NCBI RefSeq assembly: GCF_024320865.1 | Contig: NZ_JANDBD010000001.1 | Location: 558,001-622,000, forward strand | DNA length: 64,000 nucleotides | DNA from: Mycolicibacterium arenosum | GTDB lineage: Bacteria; Actinomycetota; Actinomycetes; Mycobacteriales; Mycobacteriaceae | Direction of reading: 5' to 3' | In this document: piece by piece, positions 41,947 to 49,269 of the stretch | Layout of the letters: every line of letters starts with the position of its first letter | Position numbering within the stretch: the first letter of the stretch is position 1 | Position numbers and translations under genes: made by a program | The notes under the pieces: generated by a model | Told to the model about the DNA's origin: nothing | Databases searched by the model: none | The model's input: only the letters and a program-made list of their open reading frames with translations

Positions 41947-42656
41947 ACGACATCCCGTCTCACGTCATCGCCCGGCGCGGCACCCCCGCCGCGCTCGCCG
42001 CACTGCGTCCACAGCCGCCGCGCCGGTATTCGCAGGCCGAGTTGCGCGAGCGGCGGCATATCGGGCTTCCCGCCGCCCACTACGACGGCACCTGGTCGCT
42101 GGCCCGCGAGATCGCTGATGTGGTCGGCCCGTTGGCGCAGCGCATCGCCGCCTACGACCGGCCCACAAGGTTCATGCGCTCCACGGCCACGGTGCCGATG
42201 CTCGCCGAGGCTGTCCACGAACTGGTCGGCGTCGTCGTGGGGTGGGTGGCCGAGGCGGATGCCCGCCGCCGCACTGCGCATCTGGCCAACGAGCCGGGCA
42301 AGCGCAAGTACGCCATGACCACGCTGGTGGACCTCGCCCCGCGCCCGGCTCTGCCCGACATCACCGAGAAGGACATGGCGTCCGGCGCGTGGGCGGCGGC
42401 GGTGGTGGCGATGGCCGAGGCCGTCGATGCCGAGTTCTCCACACTGTTGGCGCGGTCGCATCCGCCCAACGCCCCCACGCTGCGTGGCCAGCCTTCCCGC
42501 TCCGACCAGTTGGCGCGGTTGCTGGCCCGCACCATCGACCGCGCCGCGTTGGCTCTGCAACGCCGCCTCAACCGCGACGACTACGCCGACCACCGCCCGA
42601 CCGAGACCGACCGGGCGCGTGCCGAGTTGGCCGCGCTGGGCATCGACACCGACTAA
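41943..42656 (+). CDS. Hypothetical protein of the element
   Basis: A 237-residue, mainly helical protein without signal peptide or membrane segments. Features: GTPAALAALRPQPPRRYSQAELRERRHIGLP near the start in separate short motifs, and a long amphipathic C-terminal helix (LARLLARTIDRAALALQRRL). Unrecognised. Coupled to the preceding small gene, 27 bp before the next. It might be a head or scaffold component, but nothing in the sequence proves this. Confidence 0.6.
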   Translation: MNDIPSHVIARRGTPAALAALRPQPPRRYSQAELRERRHIGLPAAHYDGTWSLAREIADVVGPLAQRIAAYDRPTRFMRSTATVPMLAEAVHELVGVVVGWVAEADARRRTAHLANEPGKRKYAMTTLVDLAPRPALPDITEKDMASGAWAAAVVAMAEAVDAEFSTLLARSHPPNAPTLRGQPSRSDQLARLLARTIDRAALALQRRLNRDDYADHRPTETDRARAELAALGIDTD

Positions 42657-42683
42657 GCGCCAAAGACATTCGAGGAGACACCG

Positions 42684-43511
42684 ATGACCACCGCACTACC
42701 TGACTTCCCGGTCGCCACCCACCCCGCGATGCTGCCTGTGCACTTCGAGGTTCCGGCGGTCAATCCGGCACCGCAGGGTCTCTACCCGGCGACGTTCTGG
42801 ACCGACGACACCGGCCCGACGCGCTGGCTGAATGGCGTCGAGGTCCGTGGCGCGAACTACGGCGGTGCGGACGCCGCCGGGGTGTGGGAGGCGGACTGGT
42901 GCACACCGCCCGCCATCGACGGCGACGACCGCAAAGAGGGCACCCGCCCACCGATCCTCGACCCGTTCGACCCGGTGACGGTCTGGGGTTACGACGAGTG
43001 CGACCTCACCGAGCCGTCGCGCACCGAGGTCCGCGCCCGCGCGGCGCAGATCATGCGGTTACAGGAACAGCCGATGGTGGAGCGGGAGTTCGCCGAGCGG
43101 CTGTTGACCGACGCCGCCGATACGGCGGCGGGCATCGTCTCGGCGGTGGACCTGACCCTGGCCCTCGGCCACCTTGAGGCGGCGTTCGCCGAGACGAACA
43201 CCGTCGGGTTCATCCACGCCGGGGCGCAGTGGGCGGCGGTCGCTGCCGAGGCGCGCCTGGTGAGCCGCACCGGCACCGGCTGGACGACCCCGATGGGCCA
43301 CCGCTGGGTGTTCGGCGGCGGGTACGTCGCGGGGCTCGGCGACACGCTGGTGGCCACATCGCAGCCGTTCGGGTGGCGCAACACAGTCGCGGTACGCGAG
43401 GCAATTGACGAGCGGCACAACACGTTTGCCGCCATCGCCGAGAGGTCGGTCACCGTCGGTTATGAGGCTGTCATCGCGGCGGTGTCGGTGACGCCCGAGG
43501 TGACGCCGTGA
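42684..43511 (+). CDS. Hypothetical phage-like protein, candidate structural (capsid-type) protein
   Basis: A 275-residue protein. The Pro-rich first 90 residues are followed by VEREFAERLLTDAADTAAGIVSAVDLTLALGHLEAAFAETN by parts, then GFIHAGAQWAAVAA, TPMGHRWVFGGGYVAGLGDTLVATSQPFGWRN and a C-terminal VTVGYEAVIAAVSV strand. The order of helix, long loop and beta-rich domain, and the place before the terminase, suggest a head protein. I cannot align it to HK97 with confidence, so this is only a candidate. Confidence 0.5.
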   Translation: MTTALPDFPVATHPAMLPVHFEVPAVNPAPQGLYPATFWTDDTGPTRWLNGVEVRGANYGGADAAGVWEADWCTPPAIDGDDRKEGTRPPILDPFDPVTVWGYDECDLTEPSRTEVRARAAQIMRLQEQPMVEREFAERLLTDAADTAAGIVSAVDLTLALGHLEAAFAETNTVGFIHAGAQWAAVAAEARLVSRTGTGWTTPMGHRWVFGGGYVAGLGDTLVATSQPFGWRNTVAVREAIDERHNTFAAIAERSVTVGYEAVIAAVSVTPEVTP

Positions 43512-43513
43512 CG

Positions 43514-43848
43514 ATGACCGCCGAGCGTGAGGCCGACACGGTGACCGGCGCGGACATAGCCGACGGCATCGACTACGACGGCCGCGTTGCCAGTCGTGCG
43601 GCGGGCCGTGCTGGCACTGGAAGGGCAGCGTGTGGGAGTACACCTGCACCGACTGCATCGACCGCCACCTGGACGAGTCGGCGGCGCGGTGGGCTGTCCG
43701 CATGGCCAAGGAGCGCGAGAAGAACGCACGAAAACTATTGCAAAGCAACGATTCAGAGCCATCGGTCATGGCGAATGGTCGGCGTTCCGACGGCGACGGC
43801 CCGGTTGTGTACCGCGCCGCCGTCGGAGCGTCGGCCACCACGCCGTAG
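43514..43848 (+). pseudogene. Frameshifted zinc-finger-like protein gene
   Basis: The frame from ATG 43514 (MTAEREADTVTGADIADGID) and the frame ending at 43848 (CTDCIDRHLDESAARWAV) each look genuine but differ in phase. Reading the second frame upstream gives RCQSCGGPCWHWKGSVWEYTC, a clean four-Cys zinc ribbon (CxxC...CxxC) with no usable start codon. A 2-bp insertion or 1-bp deletion around 43580-43588 would join them. Either a broken gene, a sequencing error or a programmed frameshift. Confidence 0.6.
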
Positions 43849-43880
43849 CCGCCACCACCACCATTAGGAAGGACACCACC

Positions 43881-44429
43881 ATGACCCGTCGCAAGCCCCC
43901 GCTGACCCTGGCCACCATCACCCCGCGCGAACGGCACCACCTCGAAACGTGCGTTCACGAAGCGGCCCACGCGGTCCTTGGTGTCACCTTCGGTGGCCAG
44001 CTGCGCAGCGCGGCGGTGTCCAACAGCCGCGTGTGGGGTGTCGAAGGTCTCGCGTCGTTCGCCGACACGCCCCACGGGCGTGACCCCGAGATCGCTTATG
44101 CGGGGCCGTGGGCACAGGCCAAGTTCCGCGCCGGTGGCCGCGACAACCGCCCGACTCAGCGGCAGGTGTTGGCGATTCTCAACCGTGGCGGCGGGTACAA
44201 GGACGACCGGATGCTGATCGCTTCCGGCGGCACGCATCTGGGGCACTTCGTCACCCCGCTCATCGAGCGGACATGGCCCGCTGTGATGCGTGTGGCGCGG
44301 CGGCTCTACGACACCGGGGAGGCGACCCACGCCGACGTGTGCGCCGCGCTTGGCATCACCGACGGCGGTGGGCCGACCAGTGCGCAACTGGCCGGGCTGC
44401 GGTCCGGTATGCACCGCGTGCCCGCCTGA
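43881..44429 (+). CDS. Small M41-like zinc metallopeptidase-domain protein
   Basis: A 182-residue protein with ETCVHEAAHAVLGV, an HExxH zinc site of the M41/FtsH-peptidase type, followed by GPWAQAKFRAGG and a C-terminal helical region. There is no AAA domain or membrane segment. AGGAAGG precedes the ATG. In phage-like elements such small HExxH proteins occur near head genes; a processing role is possible but unproven. Confidence 0.7.
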   Translation: MTRRKPPLTLATITPRERHHLETCVHEAAHAVLGVTFGGQLRSAAVSNSRVWGVEGLASFADTPHGRDPEIAYAGPWAQAKFRAGGRDNRPTQRQVLAILNRGGGYKDDRMLIASGGTHLGHFVTPLIERTWPAVMRVARRLYDTGEATHADVCAALGITDGGGPTSAQLAGLRSGMHRVPA

Positions 44430-44533
44430 CATCGCCGCGCCGCCGCGCTCCGATTGGCCTCGGACGATTGCGGCGGAACAGTCCGCCACAACCGCACGGG
44501 TAGGCACCTCACCATCGACACAGAGGAGACACC

Positions 44534-44806
44534 GTGACCAGCCCCACCGCCACCCCGTCCGCAGACCGACGGTTCCACGACTTCTGGCTGCCCGACTACT
44601 GCCCGCAGTGCAACCCGGCGGGTCACAACGCCGACCGCTGCGTGCGCTTGGCCACCGAGACCGAGCCCGATGCCGTTACGTGGCGCGGCGGCAACGGGGT
44701 CGTGTGCGAGTACGTGTGTGATCGCTGCGGGCACCAATGGCGTCGGGCCGACCTGTGGACCGCCGCGTGCGCCGGTTTCAAACCCAACCGACGGAAGGCC
44801 GCATGA
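44534..44806 (+). CDS. Zinc-ribbon protein
   Basis: A 90-residue protein with two Cys pairs, CPQC (near residue 23) and CDRC (near 62), and several Trp, which makes a zinc ribbon likely. GAGGAG precedes the GTG start. Its stop overlaps the ATG of the terminase gene (ATGA), so it may assist packaging or DNA binding. Related in layout to the frameshifted gene at 43514-43848. Confidence 0.65.
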   Translation: MTSPTATPSADRRFHDFWLPDYCPQCNPAGHNADRCVRLATETEPDAVTWRGGNGVVCEYVCDRCGHQWRRADLWTAACAGFKPNRRKAA

Positions 44807-46326
44807 CCACGACGACCGACCGCCTGCGCGACCCCATCGCGTCGATGACCGCCGCCCGCGCGCTGCGGGCGGCGCGTGGCCGAGCGGTGCCCGACACCCC
44901 GGCAGAACTGGCCCGGCGGCTGGACCCGAAGTTCGTTGTCACTCCGACCATTCGACTGTTGTCCGACCTCGCCGTGCGGTCGGTGACAGCCTCCGACCAG
45001 CGCGACATCGTGACCACCCCGCCGCGCACCGGCAAGTCGCGGCTGCTGGCCATCTGGACGGTGGTGTCGGCGCTGATGCGCGACCCCGACCTACAGGTGG
45101 TGCTCGTCAGCTACTCCGACGAGTTGGCGCAGGCGCACAGCCGTGAGGCGCGGCAACTCATCAACGAGCACGCCGACTACCTCGGCATCCGACTGGCCCA
45201 GGACAAGACGGCGGTGGGCCGGTGGCGCGTGGAGGGCCGTGCGGGCGGGCTGCTGGCCACCGGCATCAACTCCGGCGTGACCGGGTTCGGTGCCGACCTG
45301 CTCATCGTGGACGACCCGGTGAAGGACGCCGCCGAGGCCGACAGCGCGGCGCACCGCCGCCGCGTGATAACCGAGTACCGCTCCACCCTGGCCACCCGTG
45401 TCCATCCCGGCGGGTCGGTGCTGCTCGTGATGACGCGGTGGCACGAACGCGACCTCGCCGGTGAACTGCTCGACGCCGAGCCGGACGTGTGGACCCACAC
45501 CAACGTGCCCGCCGTCGCCGATACTGGCGTCCCCGACGCGCTGGGCCGCGCGCCCGGTGTGGCCATGACATCCGCACTCGGTTTCACTGCAGAGCACTTC
45601 GCCGCCGCCCGCCGGACTTCCGGTGAGCGGGCATGGTTTTCGCTCTACGAGGGTGTGCCGTCGGCACCCGAGGGCGGTCTGGTCAAACGGGGGTGGCTGG
45701 ACACTTGGCGGCTCCCCACGGCCCCGCTCGGCCCCGTCAAGACAGTGGTGGGCGTGGACCCCTCCGACTCGGGTTCCGGCGATGCTTGCGGCATCGTCGC
45801 GGCGTCGATGACAGCCGAGGGGGTGGTGGCCGTCATCGCCGACATGTCCGCGCCGATGACGAGCGACCAGTGGGCCAGAGCGGCTGTCGATCTGGCCGTG
45901 GACGTGGGTGCGTCCGAGATCGCGGTGGAGGGTTTCGCCGCCCGCGAGACGTACCAGCGGGTGGCCAAGGACGCACTGCGCCGCGCCAGGCTGCCCCGAC
46001 CAATCAAGGTGACGACGTGGCCACCGAAGGGCAGCGGGCGCGGTGGCGGCGACGCGGTGGCCCGGTCGGCGGCGCTGCTACAGGGACTCGAAACAGGCAC
46101 CGCCCGAATCGCGGGGCATTTACCGGGTTTGGAGGGCGCGGCGATCACGTGGCAGGCCGGGCAGCACCAGCCGGACAGCTTCGCCGCGCTCGTCGTCGCC
46201 CACGACGTGCTGGTGCACTCCATCGGGCAGCAGATCTACATCGTGTCTCCGCTTGATGTCGAGCGCCGCGCCCGCGCGGGCCAGGTGCCGCCGCCACCCG
46301 CGTGGATGCGCCGCCGGATCACCTGA
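44803..46326 (+). CDS. terL: Phage terminase large subunit
   Basis: A 507-residue packaging motor. ATPase domain: Walker A-like TPPRTGKS (72-79), ARQLINEH, Walker B LLIVDDPVKDAAEA and coupling motif VMTRWHERDLAGEL. C-terminal RNase H-fold nuclease: first acidic motif VGVDPSDSGSGD, second IAVEGFA and third near HQPDSFAALVVAHDVL. Both domains look intact. It pumps DNA into a procapsid, so its presence in a 15-kb element without tail genes points to a satellite or a remnant prophage. A hairpin terminator follows. Confidence 0.93.
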   Translation: MTTTTDRLRDPIASMTAARALRAARGRAVPDTPAELARRLDPKFVVTPTIRLLSDLAVRSVTASDQRDIVTTPPRTGKSRLLAIWTVVSALMRDPDLQVVLVSYSDELAQAHSREARQLINEHADYLGIRLAQDKTAVGRWRVEGRAGGLLATGINSGVTGFGADLLIVDDPVKDAAEADSAAHRRRVITEYRSTLATRVHPGGSVLLVMTRWHERDLAGELLDAEPDVWTHTNVPAVADTGVPDALGRAPGVAMTSALGFTAEHFAAARRTSGERAWFSLYEGVPSAPEGGLVKRGWLDTWRLPTAPLGPVKTVVGVDPSDSGSGDACGIVAASMTAEGVVAVIADMSAPMTSDQWARAAVDLAVDVGASEIAVEGFAARETYQRVAKDALRRARLPRPIKVTTWPPKGSGRGGGDAVARSAALLQGLETGTARIAGHLPGLEGAAITWQAGQHQPDSFAALVVAHDVLVHSIGQQIYIVSPLDVERRARAGQVPPPPAWMRRRIT

Positions 46327-46357
46327 GGGCGAGGGCGCAGGCCGATGCCTCTGCCAA

Positions 46358-46380
46358 CGGCCAGCCTTACCGGCTGGCCG
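46358..46380. terminator. Bidirectional hairpin terminator
   Basis: CGGCCAGCC (46358-46366), loop TTACC, GGCTGGCCG (46372-46380): a 9-bp perfect stem between the terminase stop and the convergent membrane-protein gene, followed on the plus strand by CCTTGTCT. It may stop transcription from both sides. Confidence 0.7.
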
Positions 46381-47353
46381 CCTTGTCTAGAAAGCCGCGT
46401 TTGACCTCTTCGTGCGAAAGCCCGGTTAGCGAGATGTCGAGAATCGAGGTGAGTGTCCGGAAGTGTGGTGAGTCTCTGACCTGGTTTATAGTCTCGGCTT
46501 TGACTGTCCCCCGCTTCCGATCGCACTCGATGCATAGAACACCGAATGCTTCACCGTGAACGTCACGCCTGAGCTTCGTGGCCGTCATCACGACAGTGTG
46601 CAACTTCAACGCTTCAGCTTCTGATCTGGAGAAGCCGTAGGACTCCACCTGAGTGTCAATCCAGTCCTGCCGGTCGGCGGGGAACGTAACGTTCGTTTTG
46701 TCGTCGGCGGCGCGCCAGACTTTCCCAATGAAGCCTTGCGTGTCGGGGTACGAGGTGCGTCCCACTGCCGCGTAGTCCTCATTCGGTGAGACTCGCCCTA
46801 CGAGGTAGAACTTGTCGTCACTATGCCGGTACACCGAAAGCCGGGTATCGCCCTTGTAGATCTCGATGTCGTTCGCCAAGTCTCGCAATAGGACGTTGAC
46901 GACATTAATTAGGTTCGTCGTCCGGTTGTCTATCTGTTGATTACACTGCGTGACCTCGCGTCTCAGCTTCTCGTTGTCGGTGTCGAGTTTCAATAGGGTC
47001 GGGCGGTGGTGACGGCGGTTGTGGAAGATTGCGCTACCCGCGAGCAGAAGCCCGAACACAACGAGCGCGAGAACAACCTTTCCGTTCCATTTGTAAGACG
47101 GCCCGATGCTTGCAACGCAAAAAGTGACCGCGCTTGCGGCAGTCAGGGCATCAGCAAGGTATTCATCGACACACAGACGGACGGTCTTGCGAACACGCTC
47201 GGGTATCCGTGGGACTAAGTACCTGCGGACCAGCAGCCATAGTCCAACGATTAGCAGCGAGCCGGCGGCCGCAGTGACGAATTCCAAGTGCAGCAACCAC
47301 AGTCCAACGATCAGAAGTACGACGACGGCCGCAGTCGCAAACACCAAGTGCAT
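46367..47353 (-). CDS. Membrane protein with coiled coil and GAF-like cytoplasmic domain
   Basis: A 328-residue protein. Two adjacent N-terminal helices (VFATAAVVVLLIVGLWLL and AAAGSLLIVGLWLLV), a further pair around residues 70-110 (VVLALVVFGLLLAGSAIF), then a coiled coil (KLDTDNEKLRREVTQCNQQI) and a soluble domain of about 150 residues (RLSVYRHSDDKFYLVGRVS, GFIGKVWRAADDKTNV, AFGVLCIECD) that reads as a GAF-type sensor. It lies on the opposite strand from the packaging genes at the end of the element, where satellites often carry immunity or defence cargo. Function unknown. Confidence 0.75.
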   Translation of the reverse strand: MHLVFATAAVVVLLIVGLWLLHLEFVTAAAGSLLIVGLWLLVRRYLVPRIPERVRKTVRLCVDEYLADALTAASAVTFCVASIGPSYKWNGKVVLALVVFGLLLAGSAIFHNRRHHRPTLLKLDTDNEKLRREVTQCNQQIDNRTTNLINVVNVLLRDLANDIEIYKGDTRLSVYRHSDDKFYLVGRVSPNEDYAAVGRTSYPDTQGFIGKVWRAADDKTNVTFPADRQDWIDTQVESYGFSRSEAEALKLHTVVMTATKLRRDVHGEAFGVLCIECDRKRGTVKAETINQVRDSPHFRTLTSILDISLTGLSHEEVKRGFLDKAASR

Positions 47354-47362
47354 CGGCGTACG

Positions 47363-47659
47363 TCAGGCGAGGGTGAGTTCCCGTTGTCGTTCTCGGACTT
47401 CACCTTGCCCAAAGTGACCACGGAGAATCTGCTTGATGGCCTCGACGGCTCTCTCGGCGTCCGCATCAGCCTGTTCGGCGTCGCCGCTCGTCATCGCGAA
47501 CTTGATGATGAAGCTGTCGTCGTCCCCGCCTTCCACGCGAACGTCTGACACCCCATACTCGGCGGCGTTGAAGGTTTGCAGAGCATCGCGAACCTCACGA
47601 ATCGCGGACTCAAGGACCTGCTCCTTGACCCCGAAATACGCATTCGACCGAATCCCCAC
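47363..47659 (-). CDS. Small hypothetical partner of the membrane/GAF-like protein
   Basis: A 98-residue soluble protein (VKEQVLESAIREVRDALQTF helix, then a VRVEGGDDDSFIIKFAMTS beta hairpin and a terminal helix ERAVEAIKQILRG), an alpha-beta-beta-alpha pattern. AAGGAGG precedes the GTG start. It ends 9 bp before the membrane-protein ATG, so the two form one operon read toward the terminase. Not recognised. Confidence 0.65.
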   Translation of the reverse strand: MGIRSNAYFGVKEQVLESAIREVRDALQTFNAAEYGVSDVRVEGGDDDSFIIKFAMTSGDAEQADADAERAVEAIKQILRGHFGQGEVRERQRELTLA

Positions 47660-47871
47660 GCGGCGAACCTCCTTCGGCTGTGGTGCCTGTTGCCGTTATG
47701 CAGCACGTTACCCGCTACAGCGATACAACGGCTGGATTGATGGTACGTATTGCGACCGACACCAAAATGTTGCTAGCTCGAGCTGAGCGTTGCGGCCAAC
47801 ACGGGCTGAGTGCGTTTCGTCGGCAATCGGAGGCTCAGGACCGGCGCAATCCGACTGACTTCGGCGGCGAG

Positions 47872-47890
47872 ATTGCACGTAAATTGCACG
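47872..47890. promoter_or_regulatory. Candidate integrase arm-type sites, right
   Basis: ATTGCACG at 47872-47879 and 47883-47890, 11 bp apart, 24 bp inside the attR core. They match the pair at 32588-32607 in both sequence and spacing. Confidence 0.65.
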
Positions 47891-47913
47891 CGCTGGTCAG
47901 AAATATCGTCTGA

Positions 47914-47938
47914 CCTGGTGCCCCCGGCAGGATTCGAA
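47914..47938. other. attR core of the integrated element
   Basis: Identical over 25 bp to 32442-32466. Beyond the core the tRNA-like sequence continues to the right, so this end keeps the longer tRNA segment and belongs to the original attB. Confidence 0.85.
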
Positions 47939-47960
47939 CCTGCGGCCTTCTGCTCCGGAG
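47916..47960 (-). pseudogene. 3' fragment of a tRNA-Arg(CCG) gene
   Basis: Read on the minus strand: CTCCGGA (anticodon loop with CCG), GCAGA, variable region AGGCC, T arm GCAGG-TTCGAAT-CCTGC, acceptor CGGGGGC, A, CCA. The 5' half is absent: the bases upstream of the loop do not complement GCAGA. It is the tRNA 3' end left by an integration event, not a functional tRNA. Confidence 0.75.
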
Positions 47961-47961
47961 A

Positions 47962-48362
47962 CGGATTCAACCTGGTTTCGGCGGTCCAGCGGCGGTTGTC
48001 TACGTCAGCGGTTGCGCACAGTTTTGTGCCGCTGAACTGCGATTTCAGTTTCCTGTAGTCCGCCGGGGTGCGCGGTCGTTCGCTGACGAGTTCTGGTTGA
48101 GTTGTGTCACCCTCGTGTCACTCTCACCCGGACATGCACTTGGCGGAGCGAAGCAACGACCGGAATGCAGATGTCGGCGCGGAATCCCTGCCGTATGGTC
48201 GTGGCCAGGTGTTGGCGTCGTGCGTCGGCGCCACCGATCAGGTTCGCCGACACGTTAGAGTAACCATCGGTGCGCCTGACCCGCCCCGTGTAGTGCATTC
48301 CGCTGCGACGTTTGAGGGTCGGGCGCAAATCGTTCATTTGAACAAGGGGTTAGGGATTTGAA
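47962..48362. other. Intergenic region right of attR
   Basis: About 400 bp with no gene I can support. A minus-strand frame at 48107-48337 lacks start context and recognisable homology. Probably decayed mobile DNA between the element and the IS481 relic. Confidence 0.4.
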
Positions 48363-48681
48363 TCCCTTCCTCCTGGCGCGGTGATGAGTCGAGTCACGGG
48401 GTTACATCTGAGTCGCGTGGCGAATTCGTCGAGGAGGCGTTGTGCGTCGGCGATGGTGGTGGGGTGGGGGCGTGCTTTGAGCCAGCGTTTGAGGGTTTGA
48501 TGGAAGCGTTCGATTTGCCCTGGGTTTGGGGGCGGCCGGGGTTGCCGTTCTTCTGGGTGATGCCGAGGTTGGCCATGAGGTGTTCGAAGTCGTTGTGGCC
48601 GTTGGTGAATCGGGATGTGTAGACGGTTCCGGTGTCGGTCAGTGATGGTCGAACTCTACTGCCGTGTCTGACCCTGCACAC
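48363..48681 (-). pseudogene. IS481-family transposase remnant (frameshifted, truncated)
   Basis: The minus-strand frame contains LTDTGTVYTSRF, NDFEHLMANLGITQKNGNP and GRPQTQGK, the core of the IS481/rve DDE domain (second Asp region onward). After GK the frame shifts: the alternate frame continues IERFHQTLKRWLKARPHPTT with the catalytic Glu, then DAQRLLDEFATRLRCNP. The N-terminus with the first Asp and the C-terminus are missing, so it is inactive. Confidence 0.85.
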
Positions 48682-49269
48682 TGCGGATCTAACAGTAGGT
48701 CGGCCCGTGTGGCGCTGCTGGTGGAATGCTTGATCTTGTCGCCGCCACGGTCGTGGTGGACGGTCAACTCAGAGTTGCTCGACGTGCCCGAATACGAACC
48801 TCAGGGTCGTTGACCAATGTCCCGGAACGCCGCACCCGGCGTGTACCACCGTGCCAAAGATGCGATCGAGTCATAGCGCTAGTCGAGCAAACCGCCGCCC
48901 AGGCACACTGCGCTAACCACCTGGCGTCAATCCAGGTGTGTTCACAGCGACGGATTCGCCTTTGCATGTTCGAGTGCGAGAGGATCCTCACCGATAATCG
49001 CCAATCTCCGAGAGATTGCCGGACTTGAGAGGAGTAGGGCGCGCACGGGTTGAACCATCAGGGCACACATCGAGAGAAGAGTGAATGACAACACAAACGA
49101 CATTTGTCGCCCTCTCATGTTGGTCGCCTGCTGGTGAACAGGTCGACTGGCGCGGCCACATGCGGTACCTCGACCGTATTGCCCTTCTGCAGAGACAGCT
49201 ACGTCGCGGGCCGCCAAAGTCATGGAGATTTTTGTGCTCCGAACACAATCCGAGCGATAGAGTCGACCG
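48682..49269. other. Intergenic region upstream of the PucR-type regulator
   Basis: About 590 bp with lower GC and short frames on both strands that show no family features. It may contain the regulator's promoter near its right end and older mobile-element debris at its left end. Confidence 0.4.

Noticed and set aside
48107..48337. 76-residue minus-strand frame right of attR
   Set aside because: No ribosome-binding site or recognisable family. It lies in decayed DNA next to the IS relic.
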